64,000 bases of DNA from Mucilaginibacter phyllosphaerae. Lineage in GTDB: Bacteria; Bacteroidota; Bacteroidia; Sphingobacteriales; Sphingobacteriaceae. A model generated the notes under the pieces. The model did no database searches. It saw only the letters and a list, made by a program, of their open reading frames with translations, and was not told the DNA's origin. Shown piece by piece: positions 8,119 through 18,109 of the stretch; positions within the stretch are counted from its first letter, which is position 1, and every line of letters begins with the position of its first letter. The stretch covers positions 186,001 through 250,000 of the forward strand of contig NZ_SNQG01000007.1 of the NCBI RefSeq assembly GCF_004378255.1, written 5' to 3'. Both the position numbers and the translations under genes were made by a program.

Positions 8119-10434
8119 TTAATTAAACATCATGTCTGGCGATACTTCTCCTTTGGGTTTACCCGGTATGGTCATGTAAACACGCAGGCCGCTGCCTGAT
8201 GAATTGGCATCAACATATTTTATAGTGATCTTATGATATCCCTTTAATAAAGGTACAACACCCTGTTGCTCTACCGAGCCGGTTCTGCCATCGTTATCTA
8301 CAATCGGTACATCATCAATCAATAACACCGAACCATTTGACGATGCGGTAGAAAAGCCGTAATTGCCATCAACATCGGCCCTTAAATAACCGTTAAACAC
8401 CACACCATATTTATTAAACGCTTTTTTAAACGCACTTAACGCCGTACTAAAGCTTTTTGCCACACCTGTATCAATAACTGCTGCCGGGTTTACCTGTGTA
8501 GTATTAATATAAGTACCTGCCGATACCTGGTATTTTAAACCGGGCGTATTGCCTGTAAATTGTACGGGGGCTAACGGCGCCTTATTAAATACTTTAGCAG
8601 CAGTGATAATGCTTCGCTTGCCGGATGGGGTTACCACAATGGTTTTAAGATCGCGGTACTCATTTAGCGGAATTTGGTAAGTTACGGGTTTAGTGTACAA
8701 TAATTCGGTTTCGCGCGGGGTGTAACCATCTATGGTGTAATAGATCTTCGCCCCCTTTACCGGCGATTTAAGGTTAACCGTCATGCTGCTGCCTATCATG
8801 GTAGTATCTGTTGCGCCGATGGCTTGCGGTACACGGTAGTTGTAGCCGTTTTCGTCAAACCAGGCCAAATGTTCCGGCAGGCGGGTTTCTGCAAAATCTT
8901 TATAGTTTTTGTTCGCAACCGGTGTCCATGCTACTTCAGATAAGGCCAGCATACGGGGCAGTATCATGTACTCCACTTTGTTCTCGGTAGTGATATATTC
9001 TGTCCACAGGTTGGCTTGTACCCCTATAATATGTTTTTGCTGTTCGGGCGTTAAAGCTGCAGGCGTTGGGTTATAAGCATAAGTTTTTTGTATGGGTGCA
9101 TTACCGCCAATACCTACCGGTTCCTGGTTTAATTTACCCTGCGTATGGTCAAAATATAAAGCCTGGCTGCTTGGCGTCATAATCACATCGTGGTTTTGTT
9201 TGGCTGCTTGTATGCCGCCCTCTTCGCCACGCCAGCTCATTACGGTAGCATTTGGTGCAAGGCCGCCTTCCAGTATCTCGTCCCAACCAATAATACTACG
9301 CCCCTTGCTGTTCACAAATTTTTCTATACGCTGTACAAAATAGCTTTGCAGGCCATGCTCGTTTTTTAGCTTTAAGCGTTTGATCAGCGCCTGGCAAAAT
9401 GCAGACTGTTTCCATACTTCTTTTGGGGCTTCATCCCCACCGATATGAATATACTTGCCCGGAAAAAGATCTATTACCTCCGTTAAAACATCCTGCAAAA
9501 AGCTAAACGTTTTTTCTGAGGGACAAAAGATATTGTTGAACACCCCCCATTTACCGGATACCTCATAGGTTTGGCTTGGGTCGCAGCTTAATTCCGGATA
9601 GGCAGATAAAGCAGCTAAGGCATGTCCGGGCATTTCAATTTCTGGCACTATCGTAATATAGCGGTCTGCAGCATATTTGATCACCTCGCGAATCTGGTCT
9701 TGTGTGTAGTAACCCGATACTGGTACACCATCGTATTGCAGCGGTGTACGGTCTTTAAAATTACCGATAACACTTTCCTTACGTGTGCTGCCTATTGAAG
9801 TAAGCCTTGGGTATTTTTTGATCTCGATGCGCCAGCCCTGGTCATCAGTCAGGTGCCAGTGAAAGGTGTTTAATTTGTAAGCAGCCATCAGGTCGATGTA
9901 ACGCTTAACAAACTCTACCGAAAAAAAGTGGCGGCAAACATCCAGCATCATCCCCCTGTAACCAAAACGCGGGTAATCTTCAATAACCAACGCAGGTAAT
10001 TTTGCTGTTGCGGCCCTTTCAAGCGGCATTAATTGTATCAAAGTTTGAATGCCGTAAAATAAACCTGCGCCTTTACCTGCAACTGTAATTTGCTGCGGCG
10101 TAATGGTAAGGCGATAACCTTCTGCAGGCAGATTTTCTGCACCTGCTGATGTTAAATATATGGTAGTAGTGCTTACACGGGCGTTTCTTAAGCCTACCTG
10201 TTTGTTATAGGCCATATTATTGGATAAAAAAGCCGAGAAGAATTGTACAGCCTTGTTATTGGTGGTATCGGCCTGTATAACGGTTTCCTGGCTTAAAATA
10301 AACTCGCCGGCTGATTTTTTTACAGATACAGGGGCAGGAATAATACCAGCATAAGGGCCGGTACCCTCCACCTGGGCCATCACCGAGGTGGTTATTAAAA
10401 CGATGAGTAATACCGCAGTTATCCTTAAATACAT
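8119..10434 (-). CDS. Beta-N-acetylhexosaminidase, GH20, with C-terminal PA14-like domain
   Basis: 771 residues from the ATG at 10434, chosen because it starts a Sec signal peptide (MYLRITAVLLIVLITTSVMAQ); the longer frame to 10497 adds 21 residues encoded by a terminator hairpin. GH20b domain about 25-150, catalytic GH20 barrel about 155-525 with YRGMMLDVCRHFF, FHWHLTDDQGWRIEI, EIEMPGHA and the catalytic pair Asp334-Glu335 in HIGGDEAPKEVW. A chitobiase/CBM-like beta domain (about 570-640) and a PA14-like domain (about 680-765: GYLRADVDGNYGFSTASSNGS) follow. It removes terminal GlcNAc/GalNAc from glycans in the periplasm or at the surface. Downstream lipoprotein gene is 11 bases away. Confidence 0.95.
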   Translation of the reverse strand: MYLRITAVLLIVLITTSVMAQVEGTGPYAGIIPAPVSVKKSAGEFILSQETVIQADTTNNKAVQFFSAFLSNNMAYNKQVGLRNARVSTTTIYLTSAGAENLPAEGYRLTITPQQITVAGKGAGLFYGIQTLIQLMPLERAATAKLPALVIEDYPRFGYRGMMLDVCRHFFSVEFVKRYIDLMAAYKLNTFHWHLTDDQGWRIEIKKYPRLTSIGSTRKESVIGNFKDRTPLQYDGVPVSGYYTQDQIREVIKYAADRYITIVPEIEMPGHALAALSAYPELSCDPSQTYEVSGKWGVFNNIFCPSEKTFSFLQDVLTEVIDLFPGKYIHIGGDEAPKEVWKQSAFCQALIKRLKLKNEHGLQSYFVQRIEKFVNSKGRSIIGWDEILEGGLAPNATVMSWRGEEGGIQAAKQNHDVIMTPSSQALYFDHTQGKLNQEPVGIGGNAPIQKTYAYNPTPAALTPEQQKHIIGVQANLWTEYITTENKVEYMILPRMLALSEVAWTPVANKNYKDFAETRLPEHLAWFDENGYNYRVPQAIGATDTTMIGSSMTVNLKSPVKGAKIYYTIDGYTPRETELLYTKPVTYQIPLNEYRDLKTIVVTPSGKRSIITAAKVFNKAPLAPVQFTGNTPGLKYQVSAGTYINTTQVNPAAVIDTGVAKSFSTALSAFKKAFNKYGVVFNGYLRADVDGNYGFSTASSNGSVLLIDDVPIVDNDGRTGSVEQQGVVPLLKGYHKITIKYVDANSSGSGLRVYMTIPGKPKGEVSPDMMFN

Positions 10435-10478
10435 AGCAAAAACAAAATCAGGTAAATAACGAGGCCGTAATTTAGCAT

Positions 10479-10529
10479 TATAAAAGTAAAAGGCCAATTC
10501 TTTACAAGAATTGGCCTTTTACTTTTATA
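10479..10529. terminator. 22-bp perfect palindrome, terminator of trxB
   Basis: Arms 10479-10500 and 10508-10529 are perfectly complementary with a 7-nt loop (TTTACAA). AT-rich ends give a T-run on either strand. It lies 104 bases downstream of the trxB stop on the minus strand and 45 bases before the hexosaminidase start. Confidence 0.8.
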
Positions 10530-10632
10530 GAGATTAGTGATCAAAGATTACAGATTAGTACTCTAAACCAATTGCTAAGAATAAATAAAAAAACTAATTT
10601 CTAATTAACTGGCCTCAAATCACAAAAGACAA
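10530..10632. other. trxB 3' region, low-complexity AGAGATTAGTGAT-type sequence
   Basis: Contains variants of the filler sequence AGATTAGTGATCAAAGATTACAGATTAG. Similar TTAGAGATTAG-type text recurs near 16.4 kb and 29.2 kb. No gene seen. Confidence 0.4.
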
Positions 10633-11589
10633 TTACGCAGTAACAACGTGCTCTTTAGCAGCCAAATAGCGCTCGGCATCTATAGCAGCCATACAACCTG
10701 TGCCCGCAGCAGTTACCGCCTGGCGATAGATATGATCTTGTGCGTCACCGCAGCAAAACACGCCCTCTATATTTGTTTCTGTAGAACCGGGACGAGTGAT
10801 GATGTAACCCGTCTCATCCATATTGATCGTTCCACGGAAGATATCTGTATTGGGCTTGTGGCCGATAGCTACAAAGAAACCGGTAACATCCAGCACGCGG
10901 TCTTCGTTAGTTACGTTATTACATACCTTAACCGCATTAACACTTTGCCCGTCGCCTAAAATTTCTTTAGTATCAGTATTATATAAGATCTCGATATTAG
11001 GGGTGTTTAGCACGCGGTGTACCATTGCTTTAGAAGCGCGGAACTCATCGCGGCGAACAATCATGTAAACCTTTCGGGCCAGTTTAGCCAGGTAGGTCGC
11101 TTCTTCGGCAGCAGTATCACCGGCGCCTACTATAGCTACATCCTGCCCTTTAAAGAAAAATCCGTCGCAAACGGCACAGGCAGAAACCCCAAAACCGCTG
11201 TATTTTTGCTCGGATTTCAAACCTAACCATTTTGCTGATGCACCGGTAGAAATGATCACTGTATCTGCCAGGATAGTTTTGCTTTCGTCAACCGTTACTT
11301 TGTGGGGCAACGAACTAAAATCAACCGAACTTACATAGCCAAAACGAATATCGGTACCCAGGCGCTCGGCCTGTTTACGAAAATCTTCCATCATCTCCGG
11401 CCCCATGATCCCCTCCGGGTAACCCGGGAAATTTTCTACATCTGTAGTTTGGGTAAGCTGCCCGCCGGCCAGCATCCCTGTGTACATTACCGGGTGCAGA
11501 TCGGCGCGTGAAGCATATATTGCTGCGGTATATCCCGCCGGGCCAGAACCTATAATTAAACATTTAACGTGTTCGATATCTTGTGACAT
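10633..11589 (-). CDS. trxB: Thioredoxin-disulfide reductase
   Basis: 318 residues, normal for low-molecular-weight thioredoxin reductase. NADPH-dependent reduction of thioredoxin in the cytoplasm. FAD-binding GSGPAGYTAAIYASRA (residues 14-29), the redox dithiol C138-A-V-C141 followed by DGFFF, the NADPH-binding GAGDTAAEEATYLAKLA (about 155-171), and the FAD-closing CCGDAQDHIYRQAVTAAGTGCMAAIDAE (about 277-304) are all present. Monocistronic: flanked by gaps of 85 bases upstream and a long palindromic terminator downstream. Confidence 0.97.
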   Translation of the reverse strand: MSQDIEHVKCLIIGSGPAGYTAAIYASRADLHPVMYTGMLAGGQLTQTTDVENFPGYPEGIMGPEMMEDFRKQAERLGTDIRFGYVSSVDFSSLPHKVTVDESKTILADTVIISTGASAKWLGLKSEQKYSGFGVSACAVCDGFFFKGQDVAIVGAGDTAAEEATYLAKLARKVYMIVRRDEFRASKAMVHRVLNTPNIEILYNTDTKEILGDGQSVNAVKVCNNVTNEDRVLDVTGFFVAIGHKPNTDIFRGTINMDETGYIITRPGSTETNIEGVFCCGDAQDHIYRQAVTAAGTGCMAAIDAERYLAAKEHVVTA

Positions 11590-11674
11590 TTGTATCTGTT
11601 ATATGACGCGAATTTACTATTAATACATCATTATGCCAATAGGTAATAGTCAACACACTGCCATACCTTAATGA

Positions 11675-12850
11675 CTATTTACCAACATTAGCCTTTAAAA
11701 CCCTTATAAAATTGCCACCTAAAATTTTATCAATATCCTTTTCGCTATAATTTAGCTTGAGCAGTTCGGCAGTAATTTTAGGATAATCAAGTACGCTATC
11801 CAAACCTAAGGGATATGATTCGGCACCGTCAAAATCAGAGCCGATACCCACATGGTCGGCACCTATCATCTTCACCATATAATCGATATGTTTGATGAGC
11901 ATACTTAATGGCGGGCGAAACTGGTCGGCTTCTGTTTTGTTGATGGCATTCAGGCGGATACTGGCCAGATCATAGTCGTTATATACCTTGATGAGCGAAT
12001 CCATTTCCGGCTTATGGCGGGCCAGGTAAGCTTCGTGCCTGTTGTTATACGTACTATCTATAAAGCCGCTATAAAAGTTAAGGAATACCACACCCTCATT
12101 TTTAGCAATGGCTTTTAACTGGTAATCTTTAAGATTACGGCGGTGCGGGTTTAAGGCATAAACGCAGCTATGCGATGCGATAACCGGCTTGGTGGTCAAT
12201 GCCATTACATCTTTAAAGGTTTGTTCGCCGGGGTGCGACAGGTCGATCATTACGCCAAGTTTGTTGAGGCGCTGTACTACCTGCTTACCCAAATCTGTAA
12301 GCCCTTTGTGCGGTAAAGAATCGCTGTGCAAGGTTTCGTCGCGGGCAGATGTTGCCCAGCTGGTGCTGTTGTTCCAGGTTAAAGTAAGGTAACTCATGCC
12401 GCGTTTAGCCAGGCTATCTATATAATCCAGCCTGTCCTCTATCATATGGCCGCCCTCAACACCTATCATGGCTGCCAGTTTTTTTTGTGTTACGGTTTTT
12501 CGCAGATCTGCTGCCGTACGCACTAATTGTATTTTAGCAGGGTAACGTTTAATGAGCGCGTATAAAGAATCTATCTCGCGGTTAGCGTAGGCATAAGCGT
12601 TGCCATTGCCGTATTGGTCGCCACACCAAACCGAAAAAACCTGTACATCAAGCCCGCCTTGCCTGGCACGTGGCAAATCAAAATTACCTTCGGTTTGCCT
12701 TTTACCCAAGTCAACTTTGGTGATGAGTTGGTTAGATAAGGCATCGTTGTGGGTATCTATTAAAATTGCACGCTGATGAATTTGCTTAACGTTTTGTGCG
12801 GAAGCGGCAAGGGTTGAAAAAAGAAATAGTGGCAGTAGAAGTTTTTTCAT
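11675..12850 (-). CDS. Exported membrane dipeptidase, peptidase family M19
   Basis: 391 residues from the ATG at 12850, which opens a signal peptide (MKKLLLPLFLFSTLAASAQ); an in-frame start at 12880 would only add ten residues. Renal-dipeptidase fold with two zinc ions: LIDTHNDAL (His-x-Asp ligands, about 30-38), GVEGGHMIEDRL (Glu ligand), MIDLSHPGEQTF (His), ASHSCVYALNPHRRN (His), and GIGSDFDGAESYPLGL (Asp) near the C-terminus. It should hydrolyse dipeptides, including those with D-residues, in the periplasm. A single-gene unit between trxB and the carboxylase gene. Confidence 0.94.
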   Translation of the reverse strand: MKKLLLPLFLFSTLAASAQNVKQIHQRAILIDTHNDALSNQLITKVDLGKRQTEGNFDLPRARQGGLDVQVFSVWCGDQYGNGNAYAYANREIDSLYALIKRYPAKIQLVRTAADLRKTVTQKKLAAMIGVEGGHMIEDRLDYIDSLAKRGMSYLTLTWNNSTSWATSARDETLHSDSLPHKGLTDLGKQVVQRLNKLGVMIDLSHPGEQTFKDVMALTTKPVIASHSCVYALNPHRRNLKDYQLKAIAKNEGVVFLNFYSGFIDSTYNNRHEAYLARHKPEMDSLIKVYNDYDLASIRLNAINKTEADQFRPPLSMLIKHIDYMVKMIGADHVGIGSDFDGAESYPLGLDSVLDYPKITAELLKLNYSEKDIDKILGGNFIRVLKANVGK

Positions 12851-12881
12851 TTGGGAAGATAAGAAAAGTTTTAAAAACACA

Positions 12882-12975
12882 TCATTACGAGCGATAGCGT
12901 GGCAATCTTTTTAAGCAAATCTATCACGCATAGTGTATAACTATCCTAAAGAGATTGCTTCGTACCTCGCAATGA
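12882..12975. repeat. Inverted repeat of the GCGAGGTACGAAGCAATC type
   Basis: Left arm 12882-12909 (tcattacgagcgatagcg...) and right arm 12951-12975 (gagattgcttcgtacctcgc...) are imperfect inverted copies. The sequence belongs to a palindromic repeat that, from memory, is scattered in Sphingobacteriaceae genomes. It fills the 175-base gap upstream of the M19 gene and downstream of the carboxylase gene. Confidence 0.55.
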
Positions 12976-13025
12976 AGTGGTGGGTAGAAAACAAAGTCCA
13001 CCTATGTTCACCGCTCATTATCCCC

Positions 13026-14654
13026 CTACGTCTGTATGATGCCTACGTTAAATTGCTTTTCTATAGGTGCATGGTTAGCCGCCTCTATCCCCATAGAGAT
13101 CACTTTACGGGTTTCTAATGGGTCTATGATGCCATCTACCCAAAGCCTGGCTGCGGCATAGTACGGCGTGGTTTGTGCGTTGTACCTGTCGGTAGTTTGT
13201 TTAAGCAGTTCGGCTTCTTTTACCTCGTCTACTTCTTCGCCTTTTGCTTTTAAACCTGCCGCCTGCATTTGTACCAAAACTTTGGCTGCCTGTGCACCAC
13301 CCATTACGGCAATTTTTGCAGATGGCCAGGCGTATATCAACCTGGGGTCGTAAGCTTTGCCACACATTGCATAGTTACCGGCGCCGTAAGAGTTACCCAC
13401 TACTATGGTAAATTTGGGCACAACAGAGTTGGAAACCGCATTCACCATTTTAGCACCATCTTTGATGATACCGCCGTGTTCGCTGCGGCTGCCTACCATA
13501 AAACCGGTAACATCCTGCAAGAAAACCAGTGGAATCTTCTTTTGATTACAATTCATGATAAAGCGGGTTGCCTTATCGGCCGAATCGGAATAAATGACCC
13601 CGCCAAACTGCATCTCGCCTTTTTTTGATTTGATTACCTTGCGCTGGTTAGCCACAATGCCAACAGCCCAGCCATCTATACGGGCAAGCCCACATATGAT
13701 AGATTGCCCGTACCCTGCCTTGTATTCCTCCAGCTCCGAATCATCTACCAGTCGTTTGATGATCTCGTACATGTCATAGGCTTTATCCCGCGTATCCGGC
13801 AGGATACCGTAAATTTCTTTCTCGTTAAGTTTTGGTGCTGATGGTTTGATACGGTCGAAACCGGCCTTGTTATAATCGCCCACCTTACTCATGATGTTAC
13901 GGATAGCATCCAGGCAGGCCTTATCATTAGGGTGCTTGTAATCGGTAACACCGGATATCTCGCATTGGGTAGTTGCACCGCCAAGGGTTTCGTTATCCAC
14001 ATCTTCGCCTATGGCGGATTTTACCAGATACGAACCTGCAAGAAATACCGAACCTGTACCTTCTACAATCATGGCTTCATCACTCATGATAGGTAAATAA
14101 GCACCACCGGCCACGCACGAACCCATAATAGCAGCGATCTGGATAATACCCATGCTGCTCATTTGTGCGTTATTCCTAAAAATGCGCCCAAAATGTTCTT
14201 TATCCGGGAAGATCTCATCCTGTAGAGGCAAATACACTCCGGCAGAGTCTACCAGGTAAATAATAGGCAGGCGGTTCTCCATCGCAATCTCTTGTGCGCG
14301 CAGGTTTTTCCTGGCAGTTATAGGGAACCAGGCACCGGCTTTTACGGTGGCATCATTAGCTACAATTACACATTGCCTGCCGCTTATATAACCAATACCG
14401 CAAACCACGCCACCGCTTGGGCAGCCGCCATGTTCTGCGTACATACCATCAGCCGTAAAGGCGCCAACTTCCAGCCAGGGCTTATCATCGTCTATCAGGT
14501 AAGCAATACGCTCGCGGGCAAGCATTTTGCCTTTTTCTTTTTGTTTGGCAGCAGCCTTATCGCCACCACCCAGAAATATTTTTTTAAGCCTGGTGTTAAA
14601 TTCGTAAACTAACTGTTTGTTAACATCCTCATTCTTATTGAATTCCAGATCCAT
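13026..14654 (-). CDS. Acyl-CoA carboxylase carboxyltransferase (beta) subunit, methylcrotonyl-CoA carboxylase type
   Basis: 542 residues, typical of the MccB/PccB family. Transfers carboxyl from biotin to an acyl-CoA. Two crotonase-like halves: N-terminal half with AEHGGCPSGGVVCGIGYISG (about 75-94) and VDSAGVYLPLQDEIFPD (about 136-152), C-terminal half with VFLQDVTGFMVGSRSEHGGIIKDGAKM and SYGAGNYAMCGKAYDPRLIYAWPSAKIAVMGG. The SAGVYLPLQDEIFPD segment is that of methylcrotonyl-CoA carboxylase rather than propionyl-CoA carboxylase, which points to leucine degradation. No biotin-carrying alpha subunit is adjacent, which is unusual because these subunits are normally clustered. Confidence 0.9.
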   Translation of the reverse strand: MDLEFNKNEDVNKQLVYEFNTRLKKIFLGGGDKAAAKQKEKGKMLARERIAYLIDDDKPWLEVGAFTADGMYAEHGGCPSGGVVCGIGYISGRQCVIVANDATVKAGAWFPITARKNLRAQEIAMENRLPIIYLVDSAGVYLPLQDEIFPDKEHFGRIFRNNAQMSSMGIIQIAAIMGSCVAGGAYLPIMSDEAMIVEGTGSVFLAGSYLVKSAIGEDVDNETLGGATTQCEISGVTDYKHPNDKACLDAIRNIMSKVGDYNKAGFDRIKPSAPKLNEKEIYGILPDTRDKAYDMYEIIKRLVDDSELEEYKAGYGQSIICGLARIDGWAVGIVANQRKVIKSKKGEMQFGGVIYSDSADKATRFIMNCNQKKIPLVFLQDVTGFMVGSRSEHGGIIKDGAKMVNAVSNSVVPKFTIVVGNSYGAGNYAMCGKAYDPRLIYAWPSAKIAVMGGAQAAKVLVQMQAAGLKAKGEEVDEVKEAELLKQTTDRYNAQTTPYYAAARLWVDGIIDPLETRKVISMGIEAANHAPIEKQFNVGIIQT

Positions 14655-14801
14655 GTACGTGTTTATAATAGGTTATGTAATTTTAAGTAAATAAATCATA
14701 AAATCCCCTATCAACAGCTAATTTATTATGCATGCATAATAATAACTAAAGGTTAAATAAAACTATTAGTTAATTACGGCGTTATAAAATAAAAGTTTAT
14801 T
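14655..14801. other. Divergent intergenic region before the lipoprotein-Tae4 pair
   Basis: AT-rich (TTATTATGCATGCATAATAATAAC is a palindromic centre around 14725-14748). It separates the carboxylase gene (minus) from the lipoprotein gene (plus) and must contain both promoters; no convincing TTG/TAnnTTTG pair was found. Confidence 0.4.
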
Positions 14802-15263
14802 ATGCAGATACGATCGATAGTTCTTATCACAACTTTGTTTTTAAGTGCTTGCTCAAACCCCACAAAAACCCCGGTAGCCAAATCACCGGATACCGTTGCA
14901 GTTAAAACCAATTCTGTAAAATTCAATGAAGCATACGTACAAAGCCTGTACGCTAAATCTGACCTTGTTGCCAGGATTAAGGTTACCGGCGCAGTAAAGC
15001 ATCAGGAGATTTACGTTATAGATGCCCGTTTAATTGAAGTTTACAAGGGTAAAACAGAAAAACAACCTCATATTAAGTATGAAGCCTTTTTAGAAGAGGG
15101 TGATTACAAAGAGTTTATAGGAAAGGAGCTGATTATGTTTCTTACCTCTAATAAACAAGATAAGAAACTTTACAACGAAGGTGTGCATTGGAGCCGTACA
15201 GAGCCTAATGTTGAATTTGCTTTTGATAACGATCTTAAAAATTACTTGCTAAACCTTAAATAA
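14802..15263 (+). CDS. Lipoprotein, candidate immunity partner of the Tae4-like amidase
   Basis: 153 residues. Signal peptide with lipobox LSAC (Cys17). The mature part has a beta-rich pattern (DLVARIKVTGAVKHQ..., VIDARLIEVYKGKTEKQ..., FIGKELIMFLTSN) that looks like an OB-fold/netrin-like small domain of the kind 'adlVv..kV......vlevyKG......G.e.lvFL'. It ends 1 base before the amidase gene, so both are made from one mRNA. Known Tae4 immunity proteins (Tai4) are periplasmic; a periplasm-facing lipoprotein fits that place, but no sequence resemblance to Tai4 is claimed. Both genes look more AT-rich than their neighbours. Confidence 0.75.
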   Translation: MQIRSIVLITTLFLSACSNPTKTPVAKSPDTVAVKTNSVKFNEAYVQSLYAKSDLVARIKVTGAVKHQEIYVIDARLIEVYKGKTEKQPHIKYEAFLEEGDYKEFIGKELIMFLTSNKQDKKLYNEGVHWSRTEPNVEFAFDNDLKNYLLNLK

Positions 15264-15264
15264 C

Positions 15265-15759
15265 ATGATATTACCTACTTATGAAAGTTTGATAAAGAAC
15301 TATCCTGACAGCGCTTACAGCTCTTTTCAGGTTAGGGAATTAATAAAAGGTGAGATTGAAAGCCATTCCCCAAGTTTTAGTAATACCTGCGTTATAAGAA
15401 TGAGCCGCGCATTTAACTATGCTAACAGCGGCAAATTGTTTGACATACCTAAAGCATACCCCGGCATGGTAACATTTTTGGGTGGAGATAAACTTAATTA
15501 TGCCATCAGGGTAAAGGAGTTCGACAAGTATTTGAGGCATCATTATCATGACCCTACGGTATCGTTAACCAGGAAAAACGGTGAGTTTGATCTTAAAAAG
15601 ATCAATGGTGTATCTGGTATAATTCGTTTTGAAGTAAGTGGCTGGAGCGATGCAACCGGTCATTTTACCTTTTGGAACGGATCATCTTGTGTGTATTGTG
15701 GCGATCATAACTATTTCGCCATGAAACAAACTACTTCCATAGCATTTTGGAAATGTTAA
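15265..15759 (+). CDS. Tae4-family peptidoglycan amidase (type VI effector-like)
   Basis: 164 residues. Matches the T6SS amidase effector Tae4 family, NlpC/P60-like D,L-endopeptidases that cut the D-Glu-mDAP bond. SNTCVIRMSRAFNY (Cys42) and WSDATGHFTFWNG (His133) give the Cys-His catalytic pair in the family's own sequence context, followed by Cys142 and Cys145 and a closing TTSIAFW. There is no signal peptide, as expected for a protein that must be delivered by a secretion apparatus or an antibacterial toxin. No T6SS structural gene, VgrG, PAAR or Rhs protein is in the window. Start ATG is 1 base after the lipoprotein stop. Confidence 0.85.
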   Translation: MILPTYESLIKNYPDSAYSSFQVRELIKGEIESHSPSFSNTCVIRMSRAFNYANSGKLFDIPKAYPGMVTFLGGDKLNYAIRVKEFDKYLRHHYHDPTVSLTRKNGEFDLKKINGVSGIIRFEVSGWSDATGHFTFWNGSSCVYCGDHNYFAMKQTTSIAFWKC

Positions 15760-15774
15760 CCGTTGATTATTCTG

Positions 15775-16359
15775 TTAAGTCAGGTTTCTGTCTCTAAACC
15801 AAACTTCATCGGGTTTTATGTCAATATTTTCCATCTGATTAACCAGTTGTATGGGGTCGGTAGACGTTAATACCAGTTCGCGGTTGGCAGGTTTCAGGTA
15901 ACGCTGCTGTACCATTACATCCATTTGTGTGAGCAAGGCATCATAAAAACCATTGATGTTTAAAATACCCACAGGGTGGTTATGCAAACCTAACTGTAGC
16001 CAGGTAAGTACTTCAAAAAATTCTTCGAGCGTGCCAAAGCCACCGGGCAGCATAATAATGCCATCGCAAAGGTCATTCATCATTTGTTTGCGCTGGTGCA
16101 TATTATCAACAATATGCAACTTGGTAATACCCTTGTGCCCAACTTCCTTATCCATCAAAAACTGCGGAATAACACCGATCACCTCTCCGCCCCTGCTTAG
16201 TACCGCATCAGCCAGTAAACCCATTACGCCAACATTGCCGCCACCGTAAACCAAACTGATGTTTTTAACAACCATCACATCAGCCAGTAATTCAACAGTT
16301 TGTTTTAAAACAGGGTCGCCGTTAAAATTGGCACCGCAGAATACGCAAATGCTACGCAT
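15775..16359 (-). CDS. LOG-family protein (TIGR00730), nucleotide phosphoribohydrolase
   Basis: 194 residues. Rossmann-like fold with the LOG motif PGGFGTLEEFFEVLTWLQLGLHNHP (residues about 105-129) and YGGGNVGVMG (about 38-47). Relatives release free cytokinin-type bases from nucleoside monophosphates, or act on AMP-like nucleotides in bacteria with no cytokinins. Its stop lies 15 bases from the Tae4 gene stop, convergent. The substrate is not known. Alone on its strand; guaB upstream is 105 bases away. Confidence 0.92.
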   Translation of the reverse strand: MRSICVFCGANFNGDPVLKQTVELLADVMVVKNISLVYGGGNVGVMGLLADAVLSRGGEVIGVIPQFLMDKEVGHKGITKLHIVDNMHQRKQMMNDLCDGIIMLPGGFGTLEEFFEVLTWLQLGLHNHPVGILNINGFYDALLTQMDVMVQQRYLKPANRELVLTSTDPIQLVNQMENIDIKPDEVWFRDRNLT

Positions 16360-16407
16360 AGAGGTAAGAGATGAGTTAATTAGAAATCAGGAATGCCTGT
16401 TTTTAGG

Positions 16408-16455
16408 ATTTAGAGGTTAGAATTTAGAACTTCATCCTAATCTCTAACCTCCAGT
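16408..16455 (-). terminator. Imperfect hairpin after guaB
   Basis: GAGGTTAGA (minus strand, from 16454 downward) can pair with TCTAACCTC (complement near 16410-16420), followed by AAATCCTAAAAA. Weak T-run; the sequence belongs to the TTAGAGGTTAGA-type filler repeats. Confidence 0.35.
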
Positions 16456-16464
16456 CTTTAATCA

Positions 16465-17964
<1,500 letters not shown>

Positions 17965-18061
17965 CGGGCAAAGCTAACAAAATTTATGGAACTTGCGAAA
18001 CAGATTTAAGAATAGAACGCCAGGCCCACTAATTTTACATTACGAAGAAATATCTACAGCT

Positions 18062-18098
18062 ATCAGATGTAAGTGTGCGATCCGCCCTTACATCTGAT
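18062..18098. terminator. 12-bp perfect hairpin downstream of rlmB
   Basis: ATCAGATGTAAG (18062-18073) pairs with CTTACATCTGAT (18087-18098), 13-nt loop. It lies 11 bases after the rlmB stop codon (minus strand), the position of a terminator, though the T-run on that strand is poor. Confidence 0.5.
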
Positions 18099-18109
18099 TT
18101 TCTGCAAAC

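Noticed and set aside
8119-10497. Longer form of the hexosaminidase beginning at 10497
   Set aside because: The extra 21 residues come from a terminator palindrome and would bury the signal peptide.
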